This document shows, piece after piece, positions 24,465 through 33,440 of a DNA stretch of 64,000 nt (its first letter is position 1; each line of letters opens with the position of its first letter). A program made the translations under genes and the position numbers. Under the pieces are notes generated by a model. The model was not told the origin of the DNA. It worked only from the letters and a program-made list of their open reading frames with translations, and searched no databases. The stretch comes from an uncultured Latescibacterota bacterium (lineage in GTDB: Bacteria > Latescibacterota > UBA2968), in assembly GCA_958295785.1 (NCBI GenBank), contig OY282377.1, forward strand, positions 2,680,394 through 2,744,393, read 5' to 3'.

Positions 24465-26153
24465 TCACAAAAAGTCCAAATCTGCGCCGAGGTGCGCGGG
24501 CAGAACGTGTTTGGCGTATAAGTGCCCCCAGCCGCGTTTGGGAATCGGCGGGGGAACAAAGGCTTCGCGGCGGCGCGCGCGTTCTGTTGCATCCACGAGC
24601 AAATCGAGGCGGCGTTCTGATGTGTTCAATTCGATCAGATCGCCATCGCGCACGAGTGCGAGCGGGCCGCCTGTCGCCGCTTCGGGAGAACAGTGCAACA
24701 CCACCGTGCCATAAGACGTGCCGCTCATGCGCGCATCGGAAACGCGCACCATATCTTTGACGCCTTTTTGCGCGAGATATTTGGGAATGGGCAAAGAGCC
24801 TGCCTCGGGGAATCCACCGCCCACAGGGCCGGCATTGCGGAGGACCATCACATGCTCGGGCGTCATTTTGAGGGCGGGGTCGTCGATGCGTGCGGCCGCG
24901 TCTTCGGGCGAGTCGAAAACAACAGCGGGGCCTCGGTGCGCGAGCAGGTCGGGAGACGCCGCCGCGACCTTGAGCACGCCGCCTTCTGGCGCGAGATCGC
25001 CGCGAATCACCGCGAGCGCGCCCGTTGGGCCGAGGGGGTCGTCCAGCGTGTGAATCGCGCTTTGCCACGCTTGGGGCGGTTGAACCGCGTTCAAATAATC
25101 GCCGAGCGTTTGCCCCGTGAGCGTGGGCACAAAGGGGTGCAAAAGGGGTTCGAGTGCTTTGAGCAGGGGGGGCACGCCGCCCGCTCGGTGAAAGTCCTCC
25201 ATATATCCCGCGCCTGCGGGTTTGCAATCCACGAGCAAGGGCACGCGCTGCGATACTTCGTGCATGTCTTCAAGGGTGAGCCGAGCACCCGCGCGCCGCG
25301 CTATCGCCAAGAGGTGAACAATCGCATTGGTCGAGCCGCCCAAGGCATTGAGCACGCTGAGGGCATTGAGAAATGACGCCCGCGTGAGTTGTTGCGATGG
25401 CCGGCATTTTGCGCGGGCCATCGCAACGGCTATGCGTCCCGAGCGCACGCCCACGCGCAGGCGGTCCCCGGTGCCCGAAAGCGGGGTCGCGCCCCCCGGA
25501 AGCATCAAACCGAGGGTTTCGACCACGCAGGCCATTGTAGAAGCGGTGCCCATCACCATACAGGTGCCGGGTGTGCTGCAAAGGGATTGGGTCACGCCTT
25601 CGAGTTGCGGCTCGGTGAGTTCGCCCGCGCGATAGCGCGCCCAATACCGGCGGCAGTCTGTACACGCGCCCAAGCGTTCGCCACGCCACGCGCCGGTTCG
25701 CATCGCGCCCGACACGACTTGCACCGCGGGGATATTTGCCGAAGCCGCGGCCATCACTTGCGCGGGCACGGTTTTGTCGCAACCTCCCATCAGCACCACC
25801 GCGTCCATCGGTTGGGCCGCGATGAGTTCTTCGGTCTCTATCGCCAGCAGGTTGCGAAAGAGCATGGTGGTGGGCGAAAAGAAAATTTCGTTCAGGGAAA
25901 GCGTGGGGAATACAAAGGGCAGGCCCCCAGCTTCAAACACCCCGCGCTTGACGGCTTCGATCAGGTCAGGCATGTGGGCGTGGCAGGGGTTGTAATCCGA
26001 GACCGTGGAGGCAATGCCAATGACGGGGCGCGCGACGTCTTCGCGATCATAGCCCGCGGCGGCGAGAAACGCGCGGCGCATGTATTTGCTAAATTCCGGG
26101 TCCGCGTAGCTGGTCGGGTTGCGATAGATTCCCGTGTCTGTGGGATGGGTCAT
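24465..26153 (-). CDS. IlvD/Edd family dehydratase (sugar-acid or dihydroxy-acid dehydratase)
   Basis: A 562-residue Fe-S dehydratase. Cluster cysteines lie in 'MGGCDKTVPAQVMAAAS', 'GACTDCRRYWARYRAGE' and 'STPGTCMVMGTASTMA'. The 'CDKTVPA' and 'GACTDCRxYW' forms are closer to aldonate dehydratases (arabinonate or xylonate type) than to classical IlvD, so valine/isoleucine synthesis is not assumed. The C-terminal 'VSDARMSGTSYGTVVLH' is a family hallmark. The ATG at 26153 starts 'MTHPTDTGIY'; a longer open frame into the neighbouring gene is spurious. It lies 8 nt after the phosphohexomutase stop, suggesting a carbohydrate operon. Confidence 0.85.
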   Translation of the reverse strand: MTHPTDTGIYRNPTSYADPEFSKYMRRAFLAAAGYDREDVARPVIGIASTVSDYNPCHAHMPDLIEAVKRGVFEAGGLPFVFPTLSLNEIFFSPTTMLFRNLLAIETEELIAAQPMDAVVLMGGCDKTVPAQVMAAASANIPAVQVVSGAMRTGAWRGERLGACTDCRRYWARYRAGELTEPQLEGVTQSLCSTPGTCMVMGTASTMACVVETLGLMLPGGATPLSGTGDRLRVGVRSGRIAVAMARAKCRPSQQLTRASFLNALSVLNALGGSTNAIVHLLAIARRAGARLTLEDMHEVSQRVPLLVDCKPAGAGYMEDFHRAGGVPPLLKALEPLLHPFVPTLTGQTLGDYLNAVQPPQAWQSAIHTLDDPLGPTGALAVIRGDLAPEGGVLKVAAASPDLLAHRGPAVVFDSPEDAAARIDDPALKMTPEHVMVLRNAGPVGGGFPEAGSLPIPKYLAQKGVKDMVRVSDARMSGTSYGTVVLHCSPEAATGGPLALVRDGDLIELNTSERRLDLLVDATERARRREAFVPPPIPKRGWGHLYAKHVLPAHLGADLDFL

Positions 26154-26161
26154 GGCGTCAC

Positions 26162-28000
26162 CTATAGAAGGGCGTGCTCTGCTGCGTGGAGCATGCCGTG
26201 GATGATTTCTGCGGCGAGGTGATCGACATTTTCGCGCGTTTGATTCAGGGCTTGCCGAGCCAAATCCGCGCGATCCGCCGAAGTTGCGGAAACGTAATAT
26301 TTGATCTTGGGTTCCGTGCCAGAAGGCCGCGCCGTCACCCGCGTATGTCCGCGTTCCGTAAAGGTGAATGCGAGGACATTGCCGGCAACGCCTTCGATGG
26401 TGCGCGTGTTGCCCGTTTGCAGGTGGCGCGCCGTGCGGGTCTGATGGTCGATCACTTCCACGACTGCGTGCCCGCCTATCGCGCGCGGCGGATTTTGGCG
26501 CAGGCCGTTCATGATCTGCGCGATCTCCTCGTTGCCCCGCGTGCCTGCGCGATGCGTGGATTTTTGCATCTCGCAAAAATAGCCGAACGCGCGATAAATC
26601 TCGTCGAGGTAATCGCGCACCGTGCGGTTTTGTCTTTTCAGTTGGGCCGCGCATTCTGCGAGCAAGACCGCGGCAATGGCCGCGTCTTTGTCTCGTGTAA
26701 AATCGCCCGCTAAGTACCCGTGGCTCTCTTCCGTGCCAAACACAAAAGTCTGATCGCCCGACAGATTGTCGATCACATCTGCGATATATTTGAAACCGAC
26801 GAGGAGGTTGTCCACCGGCGTCATGCCAAAATGCGCGGCAATCAGGCTGATGAGGTCTGTGGTGACAATGGTTTTGCACACGATGCCTTTGGTTGGCAAG
26901 GCGTTTTGATTTTTCAGCGCGTGGAGAAGATAATGACACAGAATCGCGCCGATCTGATTGCCGGTAAGGGCGAGTTCTGCCGGCCGGGCATGCCAGCCTT
27001 TTTGCGGATGGGGCAGGGCGCAACCGAGCCGGTCCGCGTCTGGGTCGCTGCCGAGGACAATATGGGCCTGGATTTGTTGGGCTGTTTCAATTGCCAGCGC
27101 GAACGCGCCGGGGGCTTCGGGATTGGCAATGCCGCCCGCCACGGTTGGGAAATTGCCATCCGGGATATTTTGCGCCTCAACGAGGTGGAGTTGGTCATAC
27201 CCGAGTTTTTGAAGCGCGGGCACAATGCTCGTCGCGCCAACGCCGTGTAGGGCCGTATAGACAATGCGGATGTCGCGGGCATCCGACAGGGCGACAGCGG
27301 CGAGTTTTTCAATATATTGCGCGTCGAGTTTTGCATCGAGCGTTTGGATCAGCCCGCGTGCAACCCCGATCTCATAGTCAATTTTGTCGAGGCGCGTCTT
27401 GTTGATGGTGTTGACTTCGGCGATGATGTTTTTATCGTGCGGCGGAACGACCTGCCCGCCATCTGTCCAGTACGCCTTAAAGCCATTGTCGGCGGGCGGG
27501 TTGTGGCTCGCGCTGATGACCACGCCTGCAACGGCGCCGGTTTGGCGGAGGGCAAAAGAGAGGTGAGGCGTTGCGCGAGGGCCGTCAAAGAGGCGTGCGA
27601 CAATGCCGTGCCCCGCGATGACCGAAGCGGTTTCTCGCGCGAAAAGGCCCGAGTTGTTGCGCGTGTCGTGCGCGATGACCACGCCCATTTCTCGGGCGTT
27701 TTCAATGCCCGATTTGAGAATGTATCGCGCCAAGCCCTGTGCGGCTTCGCCGATAGTCCGCAAATTGATTCGGTTGGGACCTGGCCCCATCTCGCCCCGA
27801 ATGCCGCCCGTGCCAAACTCGATGTGGGTGCGAAACGCATCTTCGAGTTCGTCTGTATCTTCTGTTTTTATGAGCCGTTGAATGTCGGACACAAAATCGG
27901 CAAATTCCGGGGCGGTCAGCCATTGCGAAAGTGCGCGAAATGCCGAGGTGGAAATCCGTTTTTCTGCGGCCCAGGTTTCGATCTGTCGATGTGCTGTCAT
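26162..28000 (-). CDS. Phosphoglucomutase/phosphomannomutase family protein
   Basis: A 612-residue alpha-D-phosphohexomutase. All four family signatures are seen: active-site serine loop 'VISASHNPPADNGFKAYW' (Ser165), metal loop 'GSDPDADRLG' (Asp319, 321, 323), sugar loop 'FGTEESHGYLAGD' and phosphate-binding 'RPSGTEPKIKYYVS'. Length fits the large PgcA/PGM2-like branch. The N-terminal 'EFGTGGIRGEMGPG' is also characteristic. It interconverts hexose 1- and 6-phosphates, feeding cell-wall and glycogen precursors; GalU is elsewhere in the window. The ATG at 28000 has GGAGAG upstream. Confidence 0.9.
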   Translation of the reverse strand: MTAHRQIETWAAEKRISTSAFRALSQWLTAPEFADFVSDIQRLIKTEDTDELEDAFRTHIEFGTGGIRGEMGPGPNRINLRTIGEAAQGLARYILKSGIENAREMGVVIAHDTRNNSGLFARETASVIAGHGIVARLFDGPRATPHLSFALRQTGAVAGVVISASHNPPADNGFKAYWTDGGQVVPPHDKNIIAEVNTINKTRLDKIDYEIGVARGLIQTLDAKLDAQYIEKLAAVALSDARDIRIVYTALHGVGATSIVPALQKLGYDQLHLVEAQNIPDGNFPTVAGGIANPEAPGAFALAIETAQQIQAHIVLGSDPDADRLGCALPHPQKGWHARPAELALTGNQIGAILCHYLLHALKNQNALPTKGIVCKTIVTTDLISLIAAHFGMTPVDNLLVGFKYIADVIDNLSGDQTFVFGTEESHGYLAGDFTRDKDAAIAAVLLAECAAQLKRQNRTVRDYLDEIYRAFGYFCEMQKSTHRAGTRGNEEIAQIMNGLRQNPPRAIGGHAVVEVIDHQTRTARHLQTGNTRTIEGVAGNVLAFTFTERGHTRVTARPSGTEPKIKYYVSATSADRADLARQALNQTRENVDHLAAEIIHGMLHAAEHALL

Positions 28001-28042
28001 AAGCTCTCCGTTTCTCGCATTTGCATCGCCGCCGTTTGTCAT

Positions 28043-28071
28043 ATATTGCAATCTACAGCCCATTGTGTCAA
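28043..28071 (-). promoter_or_regulatory. Candidate promoter for the phosphohexomutase operon
   Basis: On the minus strand a consensus -35 TTGACA (28066-28071) is followed at 17 bp by a weak -10 (CAATAT, or an overlapping TATATG slightly further). It lies ~45 nt upstream of the start codon. Confidence 0.4.
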
Positions 28072-28142
28072 GTGCAGAGGCAAGTTTGACTGTCTTTTTG
28101 CCCCATTTTGAAAGGGCCGAGAGGTTGTGCAAGGAGCGCGGG

Positions 28143-28889
28143 ATGTTCGCGGAAATCCTCATGGGTATTGGCTTGATTCTCTTCGCGGTGCTGGCGGGGG
28201 TTTTTGTTTTGCCCATCAGAATAGGCGCGGCGGGTTTTTACCGCGACGCAAGCTACCAAGTGTCGGGGTTTGCGCGGGGGTTGTGCGGGTTGTGCGGCGT
28301 TGTTTGCGAGTTCGATGAAACCGGGTTGCAATGGCGCGTGGTTTTGGGGCCTTGCACGGTGTGGCGTCCCAAAGCGAAGTCCAGGGCCTCGCCGCTGACA
28401 AGCGAATCCGATGAAGGGGATTCACCTGTGGATGTTTCCGCTGAACCCGAGCGGGATGGGCCAACACCAAAGGTAGAATCCGCTGCAAAATCTCCCGATG
28501 AGGCGTGGCACAAGCGGGCGCAACAATACCTAGGCTATGCCGCGGATGCACGCCCCATTTTGATGCGATTTGTGAAGCGGTTGTTGCGCGTGATTAAATT
28601 TCAGCACGCGGCAATGGATGTGGAGGTGGGTTTGGGCGACCCCGCGTACACAGGACGTCTTTTTGGCTATGTCGAGGCGGTCAAGCGCGTGCTTGGCAAA
28701 CGCATTCGCATTTCCCTGACGCCCAATTTTTTGCAACCGCACTTTGCTGGGGAGGGGTCTTTGCGACTCTCGATTTATCTCTATCGTTTGTTATGGGCTA
28801 CGCTCGCACTCGCCGTGCGCGGCGGGTGCTTGGCCGCGAAAATTTGGTGGGCAAAACGCAAAGTCAATCCGCTGACCGCCGACCACTGA
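28143..28889 (+). CDS. DUF2953-like membrane protein
   Basis: A 248-residue protein. An N-terminal TM (~5-22, 'GIGLILFAVLAGVFVLPIRIG') precedes a cysteine-bearing strand region, a low-complexity acidic linker (~85-120, 'SESDEGDSPVDVSAEPERDG'), and a C-terminal part with 'VEVGLGDPAYTGRLFGYVEAV', 'ISLTPNF' and a second hydrophobic helix. The GDPAxTG plus 'L.P.F' pattern is reminiscent of DUF2953, a family of unknown function including sporulation-associated YtfI. The ATG at 28143 has AAGGAG upstream; earlier in-frame starts fall in the intergenic region. It is divergent from the phosphohexomutase. Confidence 0.55.
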   Translation: MFAEILMGIGLILFAVLAGVFVLPIRIGAAGFYRDASYQVSGFARGLCGLCGVVCEFDETGLQWRVVLGPCTVWRPKAKSRASPLTSESDEGDSPVDVSAEPERDGPTPKVESAAKSPDEAWHKRAQQYLGYAADARPILMRFVKRLLRVIKFQHAAMDVEVGLGDPAYTGRLFGYVEAVKRVLGKRIRISLTPNFLQPHFAGEGSLRLSIYLYRLLWATLALAVRGGCLAAKIWWAKRKVNPLTADH

Positions 28890-28926
28890 TAGCTAAGAGA
28901 ACAATTGCGAATGAAGAGACCGACAG

Positions 28927-29697
28927 ATGGCCGACAAATTTGGAACGGACTTGGCCGCGGAACTGGGGGCGCGAATCCAGCAGATCTGCCCCGATTTTCC
29001 CGCAGAAGCCCTAATCGACGAGGTGGCCCACGCGCATGCCCCAGGCGGATGGGCCGGGCAGATGGCCGCGGCCCTGCATTCCCACCTGTCGCCCGACTAT
29101 TCCCAGGCCCTGGCGGTCTTGCTGGAGATTCTCGGCCCATCTGTGCCGCCCGAACAGTCCATGCCCGACGCGTACAAGCTGACGCCTGTGGCCTATTTCG
29201 TAGCCGAATACGGCCGGGATCACTTTGACGAATCTATGGCGGCTCTGCGCCAGATCGCCTCGCGCACGTACGCGGCGCAAGTGGCCTTGCGCGTTTTTCT
29301 GCATGACGGCCCGGACCGCTGTCTGAAAGTGTTACACACTTGGGTTCACGATCCCGATCCTCACATTCGCCTTTTGGTCAGCGGCGGCACGCGCCCCCGG
29401 TTGCGGTTGCGCGCCATGCCGGGTGTCACCCTCCTCACCTGCTTCATTGACGATCCCGTTCCCCTGTTAGACCTGCTCGCCCATCTCAAGAACGATCCCT
29501 CTTACGCAGTGCGCCGCTCGGTGGGCGGCAATTTGAGCGATATTCTCAAAGACAATCCCAACTTGGCTTATGCCACCCTAACGCACTGGGCACAGGACGC
29601 GACCCGGCAGACGCGCCAGATCATCCGCCGAGCCGTGCGCTTGGCCGTCAAAAAGGGCGACCCCCGTGCGCTGGCACTGGCGGAGGCTGTCAAGTGA
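28927..29697 (+). CDS. DNA alkylation repair protein (AlkC-like HEAT-repeat)
   Basis: A 256-residue all-helical protein. The C-terminal half matches the AlkC/AlkD-like HEAT-repeat pattern: 'DPDPHIRLLVSGGTRPRLRLRA', 'YAVRRSVGGNLSDILKDNP' and 'IIRRAVRLAVKKGDPRALALAE'. In the family such superhelical proteins cradle DNA and excise positively charged alkylated bases such as 3-methyladenine. No enzymatic residues can be assigned by eye. It follows the DUF2953-like gene by 37 nt and ends in a bidirectional terminator. Confidence 0.7.
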   Translation: MADKFGTDLAAELGARIQQICPDFPAEALIDEVAHAHAPGGWAGQMAAALHSHLSPDYSQALAVLLEILGPSVPPEQSMPDAYKLTPVAYFVAEYGRDHFDESMAALRQIASRTYAAQVALRVFLHDGPDRCLKVLHTWVHDPDPHIRLLVSGGTRPRLRLRAMPGVTLLTCFIDDPVPLLDLLAHLKNDPSYAVRRSVGGNLSDILKDNPNLAYATLTHWAQDATRQTRQIIRRAVRLAVKKGDPRALALAEAVK

Positions 29698-29712
29698 CTG
29701 CCGACAAAAAAT

Positions 29713-29742
29713 AAAAACCGCCCGTTGTTGCCGAGCGGTTTT
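29713..29742. terminator. Bidirectional terminator
   Basis: AAAACCGC and GCGGTTTT pair across a 13-nt loop. It ends the alkylation-repair gene on plus; on minus a long T-rich tail (complement of AAAAAATAAAAA) makes a good end for the GWxTD gene. Confidence 0.65.
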
Positions 29743-29808
29743 AGAAATGGGATTGCATTGTCATACACACCATGAGGCGACTTCGCCCCCTCTGCTCCAT
29801 ATTTCAGG

Positions 29809-32157
29809 TTACTCTGCAATGCGAAAGTAGGCGTATTTTCTATCGGTCTGTCCCGTCGTCTGTTTGTCCTTTGCCGATACGGTCAGTTGGTAAATCCCCG
29901 CAGGCACTTGCGCCACATCGATCTGCAAATACGTGAAATCCATCTCGCGATCCCCTTCGTAATCAGCGGTTACAGTGCGCGTTATATCGCCATCCGGAGA
30001 TCGGTTGATCTTCAACCCCTCAGCGGCGATGTGATGCACTTGTCCACCGCTTCGATAAACCTTTGTCTCGCCCCATATATCCCTATCGCCATCCTGCGAT
30101 GGCGCCATCTGTGAGCTTTGCGCTGATCCTTTACGCAGGTCAATCTGCGTTTTGCCCAAAGTATCGATTACGCTTTGAGACGCGAACAGGGTGGGCGATA
30201 GCGTATCCACCTCCGGCTTGCCAATGGAGTAGGCAATCTCATAGCGCGTTTTGCCAAAAGTGTCGCGTGTGAGACCGTACAGTTCCAAATAGATAAAGAC
30301 CGGTTCGGACTGCGAAAACGTGCGAACCGGATTGGGTGTGATGATCAAATCGTCCCGGCCTTCTGGGAACGCATGTCGCGCTTGAATGTCGCTGCCAACC
30401 AAGAGATCGCTCAGGTGAAAGGTCGCGCTGTCAGACACAAATTGTTCCCGATGGCGCGCTACGCCTATCGCCCCGGAGGTCTGATCCAACAATTCCACAG
30501 CTAGCAGATAGCTCCCCTGCGGGACAGACACCATGCGCGAGACCAGCAGATGATCGTTGCGATGCCTCGCGCCTGCGTTTTGTGCGGGCTTGGTCGGTGG
30601 CAAGGCGAAGGTTACGGATTTGCGGTAGTTATACACGTCCTGCCATTGCTCGTCGAACAAGAACACGCCATCCCAAAAACGCACTTTGCCCGTCTCGGCA
30701 TTCTCTTTGAATCGGTCTTTTGGGATCATATAGCTGAGTTCCACGCGCACGCTGTCGCGTTCTTCAAAGGCGGCGACCTGATAGGGCAGGGTGTATTTTC
30801 GGTTTAGATAGGGATCGACAAACCGCTGTGCTGTTTTGCGGAAGGTGTGATGCGAGGCTTCATCAATGACCGACGGTACGGATGGAAAACCGTGGGAAAA
30901 CATCCGCTCCATGTTGCTTCTGTCAGTCTGATCTCCTCCGTCTCGATACGAAATCCCGCCAGTCGCCGCACTCATGGCACTTGATTCAGATGGCATGCCG
31001 CCCCCTATCGCAAATCCACCTCCAAAACTCCAACGATCACCCCCATCGCCGCAATACACGATCTTGAAGGTTTCATAAAACCAAATTTCCCCTATCTGAG
31101 CACTCGCCCCGCAAGGGACACTATATCCTGATCGGCGACGTCTATATCTTCCGAATTTGATATAGGTCTTTCCCATGTCCGTCTGCCAGCCCTCCACATC
31201 AGCCGAAAATCGCCTGAACCGCAAATTGCTATAAGCCATGCGTCCAAAGTGTTCCATCTTTCTTTCGTTGAAATCAGACAAATAGAGCGGGTCTTGACTC
31301 TTCCAAAATACGTCACGCGCCAAGCCGTCATCAGACGCGGCCATCGCATAGCGCGGGACAGGAGCATCTGCTGGCTTGAGCAGATCAATGGATTCGAGCA
31401 ATTCGCGTTCCTCAAGACTCATCAAGTCATAAGCGCGTTGATAATATTCATGCGACTCGTTGTATTCGCCGATCTGATATTCAGCGAGACCGCAAAATAG
31501 CAACACATTTTTATCCGTTGGATAGTGCGCGTGGAGGTCTTGCATCAAGGCGTGAAAAGCCTCCCATTCCTCGTCTGCAAAATAAAGTACGCCCAATAAA
31601 TAATACGGTTTCTGATTCATTGCATCCAATTGGATACTTTTTCGCAGGATGCGCTCCGCTTCTCGTTCGGCTTCTTGGGCATATTCCCACAAAGCTGGAC
31701 GTTCATCTTTCAGTGCCAAAAAATCATACACCCAATACATACCCGCACCATCGAGAGCTTCCTCATTCTTCGGATGCTTTTGGTTCACATTCTCGTGTTG
31801 ATTCAGGGCCCGAAATCGAAACCCCTGTGCCCACCAGATTTTTCCGCGCATCAGACGATAGACCGCGTTGTTGGGGTCAAGCGCGATAGCCCGCTGAATC
31901 ATCCGCATGGCACGTTGCCGGCCATTCACAGTATTGATCTGTAAATACAACTTTGCCAATGCGTGGTACGCAGGTGCGTAGTCAGCATCACGCGAAAGAA
32001 TATCCTCAAATGCCTCAATGCTTTCCGCACGATTCACTTGGCCGATCTGATCCACTGCGGCCTGGAACTGCGCGTCAATTGTCGTATCACCTCTGACCGA
32101 TCCAAAATGAGAGAGAGAGATCAGCGCGATCAATCCGATGCGAATGAACAGGGTCAT
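29809..32157 (-). CDS. TPR/GWxTD-domain exported protein
   Basis: A 782-residue protein with a signal peptide (~1-23, 'SLSHFGSVRGD'). Residues ~30-250 are TPR-like helical pairs ('YAPAYHALAKLYLQI', 'PNNAVYRLMRGKIWWAQG', 'YYLLGVLYFADEEWEAF'). A GWxTD domain follows, with the motif 'GWQTDMGKTYIKFG' (Gly323-Asp327) and an upstream 'DPLYLSDFNERKMEHFGR'. The long C-terminal half is beta-rich and ends in a CARDB-like region ('VPAGIYQLTVSAKDK'). GWxTD proteins are common in Acidobacteria, Gemmatimonadota and Latescibacterota and have no established function. The ATG has AAAGGAG upstream. It is the last gene (in transcription order) of the minus-strand accessory island. Confidence 0.75.
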   Translation of the reverse strand: MTLFIRIGLIALISLSHFGSVRGDTTIDAQFQAAVDQIGQVNRAESIEAFEDILSRDADYAPAYHALAKLYLQINTVNGRQRAMRMIQRAIALDPNNAVYRLMRGKIWWAQGFRFRALNQHENVNQKHPKNEEALDGAGMYWVYDFLALKDERPALWEYAQEAEREAERILRKSIQLDAMNQKPYYLLGVLYFADEEWEAFHALMQDLHAHYPTDKNVLLFCGLAEYQIGEYNESHEYYQRAYDLMSLEERELLESIDLLKPADAPVPRYAMAASDDGLARDVFWKSQDPLYLSDFNERKMEHFGRMAYSNLRFRRFSADVEGWQTDMGKTYIKFGRYRRRRSGYSVPCGASAQIGEIWFYETFKIVYCGDGGDRWSFGGGFAIGGGMPSESSAMSAATGGISYRDGGDQTDRSNMERMFSHGFPSVPSVIDEASHHTFRKTAQRFVDPYLNRKYTLPYQVAAFEERDSVRVELSYMIPKDRFKENAETGKVRFWDGVFLFDEQWQDVYNYRKSVTFALPPTKPAQNAGARHRNDHLLVSRMVSVPQGSYLLAVELLDQTSGAIGVARHREQFVSDSATFHLSDLLVGSDIQARHAFPEGRDDLIITPNPVRTFSQSEPVFIYLELYGLTRDTFGKTRYEIAYSIGKPEVDTLSPTLFASQSVIDTLGKTQIDLRKGSAQSSQMAPSQDGDRDIWGETKVYRSGGQVHHIAAEGLKINRSPDGDITRTVTADYEGDREMDFTYLQIDVAQVPAGIYQLTVSAKDKQTTGQTDRKYAYFRIAE

Positions 32158-32188
32158 CGCGCACTCCTTTCGGTTGTGGCGTATATGA

Positions 32189-32225
32189 CAATCCCATGCA
32201 CGCCACTATCGGCGGCATGGGATTG
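32189..32225. repeat. Perfect 11-bp inverted repeat upstream of the GWxTD gene
   Basis: CAATCCCATGC and GCATGGGATTG are separated by 15 nt, between the small membrane protein stop and the GWxTD start. There is no T-run on minus, so it is more likely an operator or attenuator-type structure than a terminator. Confidence 0.6.
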
Positions 32226-32243
32226 AAACGGAATGATTGGGCA

Positions 32244-32783
32244 TTATCGCGGCGGCCACTTGGGACGCGCCTGAAGCGGTCGGGCGACAAATGAATGGTT
32301 GCTTGCGGTATGATCGTTGCCAGTCGAGCCAGAGCTGACCTTTTCAGATCCGATCAGGGTTGAGTTGTACACCGCTTGCTCCGGATACCCACGCGCAGAA
32401 CGCGATGCAAAAAGGGACATCTTCGCGGCTTTGGACAAAGGCCACATCCGGAGATTTGACGCCACCCGCGTTGTTTGCCCTCGATTGAGCCGCGTGCGAA
32501 ACTGCTGAAAGGTCTGGTCGAGGCGCATCGAAACAGCGGCACGCCTTTTCTCGCGCTGATCCCAGGCGCGTTTCGCGGAGAGAACGAAAATAACGCCGCC
32601 CGCAGCCCCCATCAGATAACCCATGTGTTCGCGCATGTTGCTCGGCGGATCGGCGAGATATGTCCGCCCATTGGCATCCACCAAAAATTGCCGGCCATCT
32701 CCTTTATAGTCCGAGTCGTGGACCTCAAGGCCACCCACGCAAAGTCCGGCGCCGATGAGCATTCCGAGAATAGATTCGATCAT
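32244..32783 (-). CDS. Small membrane protein, tandem paralogue 2
   Basis: A 179-residue protein of unknown family. It has two hydrophobic segments: the N-terminal 'MIESILGMLIGAGLCVGG' and 'MGYLMGAAGGVIFVLSAKRAW' (~58-78). A basic region follows ('DQREKRRAAVSMRLDQTFQQFRTRL'). The loop between the segments contains 'DANGRTYLADPP'. It is clearly homologous to the preceding gene. The start overlaps that gene's stop by ATGA and has GGAGG 7 nt upstream, implying coupled translation. The C-terminal 60 residues differ most between the copies. It may be a paired membrane complex, but no function is known. Confidence 0.6.
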   Translation of the reverse strand: MIESILGMLIGAGLCVGGLEVHDSDYKGDGRQFLVDANGRTYLADPPSNMREHMGYLMGAAGGVIFVLSAKRAWDQREKRRAAVSMRLDQTFQQFRTRLNRGQTTRVASNLRMWPLSKAAKMSLFASRSARGYPEQAVYNSTLIGSEKVSSGSTGNDHTASNHSFVARPLQARPKWPPR

Positions 32784-33301
32784 GGCGTAAGCCTCCACAG
32801 ATTTGGGGTTTGAGCTATGGTGCGTTTCGCATCTCTGTCAGAAATGAGGAGAGCGAGAGGGTCAAGCGCGACATTGATTCCCAAGGTACTACTTCCGGAA
32901 AGCGATGGATAAGGTGCGGCCTTCAAGGCTTTGGACAGGGGCCACCTCCGGGAATTTGACGCCATTCGCGTTGCTCGATCTCGATCAAGCCGCGTGCGAA
33001 ACTGCTGAAAGGTTTGGTCGAGGCGCATCGAAATAGCGGCACGCCTTTTCTCGCGCTGATCCCAGGCGCGTTTCGCGGAAAGTGCGAAAATAGCCGCACC
33101 CACGGGACCCATCAGGTAGCCCAGAGTTTCTCGGGTGGGATAGCCAAAACCCCTGCCATTGATAAGATATTTCTGCCCCTCGGGATCTACTACGGTGGTA
33201 TTGGTTCCTCTATAATCCTGTCTATAGTTCAAGTCATGAAGACTGAACCCGCCGATAAAAAGCCCGGCACCAACGAGCATTCCAAGAATAGATTCCATCA
33301 T
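32780..33301 (-). CDS. Small membrane protein, tandem paralogue 1
   Basis: A 173-residue protein paralogous to the next gene: 'MMESILGMLVGAGLFIGG', 'LGYLMGPVGAAIFALSAKRAWDQREKRRAA' and 'SMRLDQTFQQFRTRL'. The extramembrane loop differs ('DPEGQKYLINGRG'). The start at 33301 has GGAGG upstream and overlaps by ATGA the in-frame end of a third, truncated copy. The repeating unit is about 518 bp and includes the 5' overlap, which explains why each copy begins the same way. Function unknown. Confidence 0.6.
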   Translation of the reverse strand: MMESILGMLVGAGLFIGGFSLHDLNYRQDYRGTNTTVVDPEGQKYLINGRGFGYPTRETLGYLMGPVGAAIFALSAKRAWDQREKRRAAISMRLDQTFQQFRTRLDRDRATRMASNSRRWPLSKALKAAPYPSLSGSSTLGINVALDPLALLISDRDAKRTIAQTPNLWRLTP

Positions 33302-33440
33302 GGCGGAAACCTCCATAGATTTGGGGTTTGAGCTAGGGTGTGTTTCGCATCTCTGTCAGAAACGAGGAGAGCGGATGGGGCAAGCGCGACTTCGAGATGT
33401 AATAGCCGGTAGCACTTTGAAACCCCAGCGTATTGCGTTG
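33299..33440 (-). pseudogene. 3' remnant of a third copy of the small membrane protein
   Basis: On the minus strand the frame ending TGA at 33299-33301 reads 'VALAPSALLVSDRDAKHTLA' then 'QTPNLWRFPP', matching the C-terminus of paralogue 1 ('VALDPLALLISDRDAKRTIA', 'QTPNLWRLTP'). Similarity fades upstream of about 33430, where the repeat element begins. This implies that an original array of at least three was truncated by the rearrangement that brought in the element. Confidence 0.65.

Noticed and set aside
24465-27023. An 852-residue open frame including the dehydratase
   Set aside because: The first ~290 residues are a shadow of the phosphohexomutase gene on the same strand in another frame. 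The family starts at 26153.
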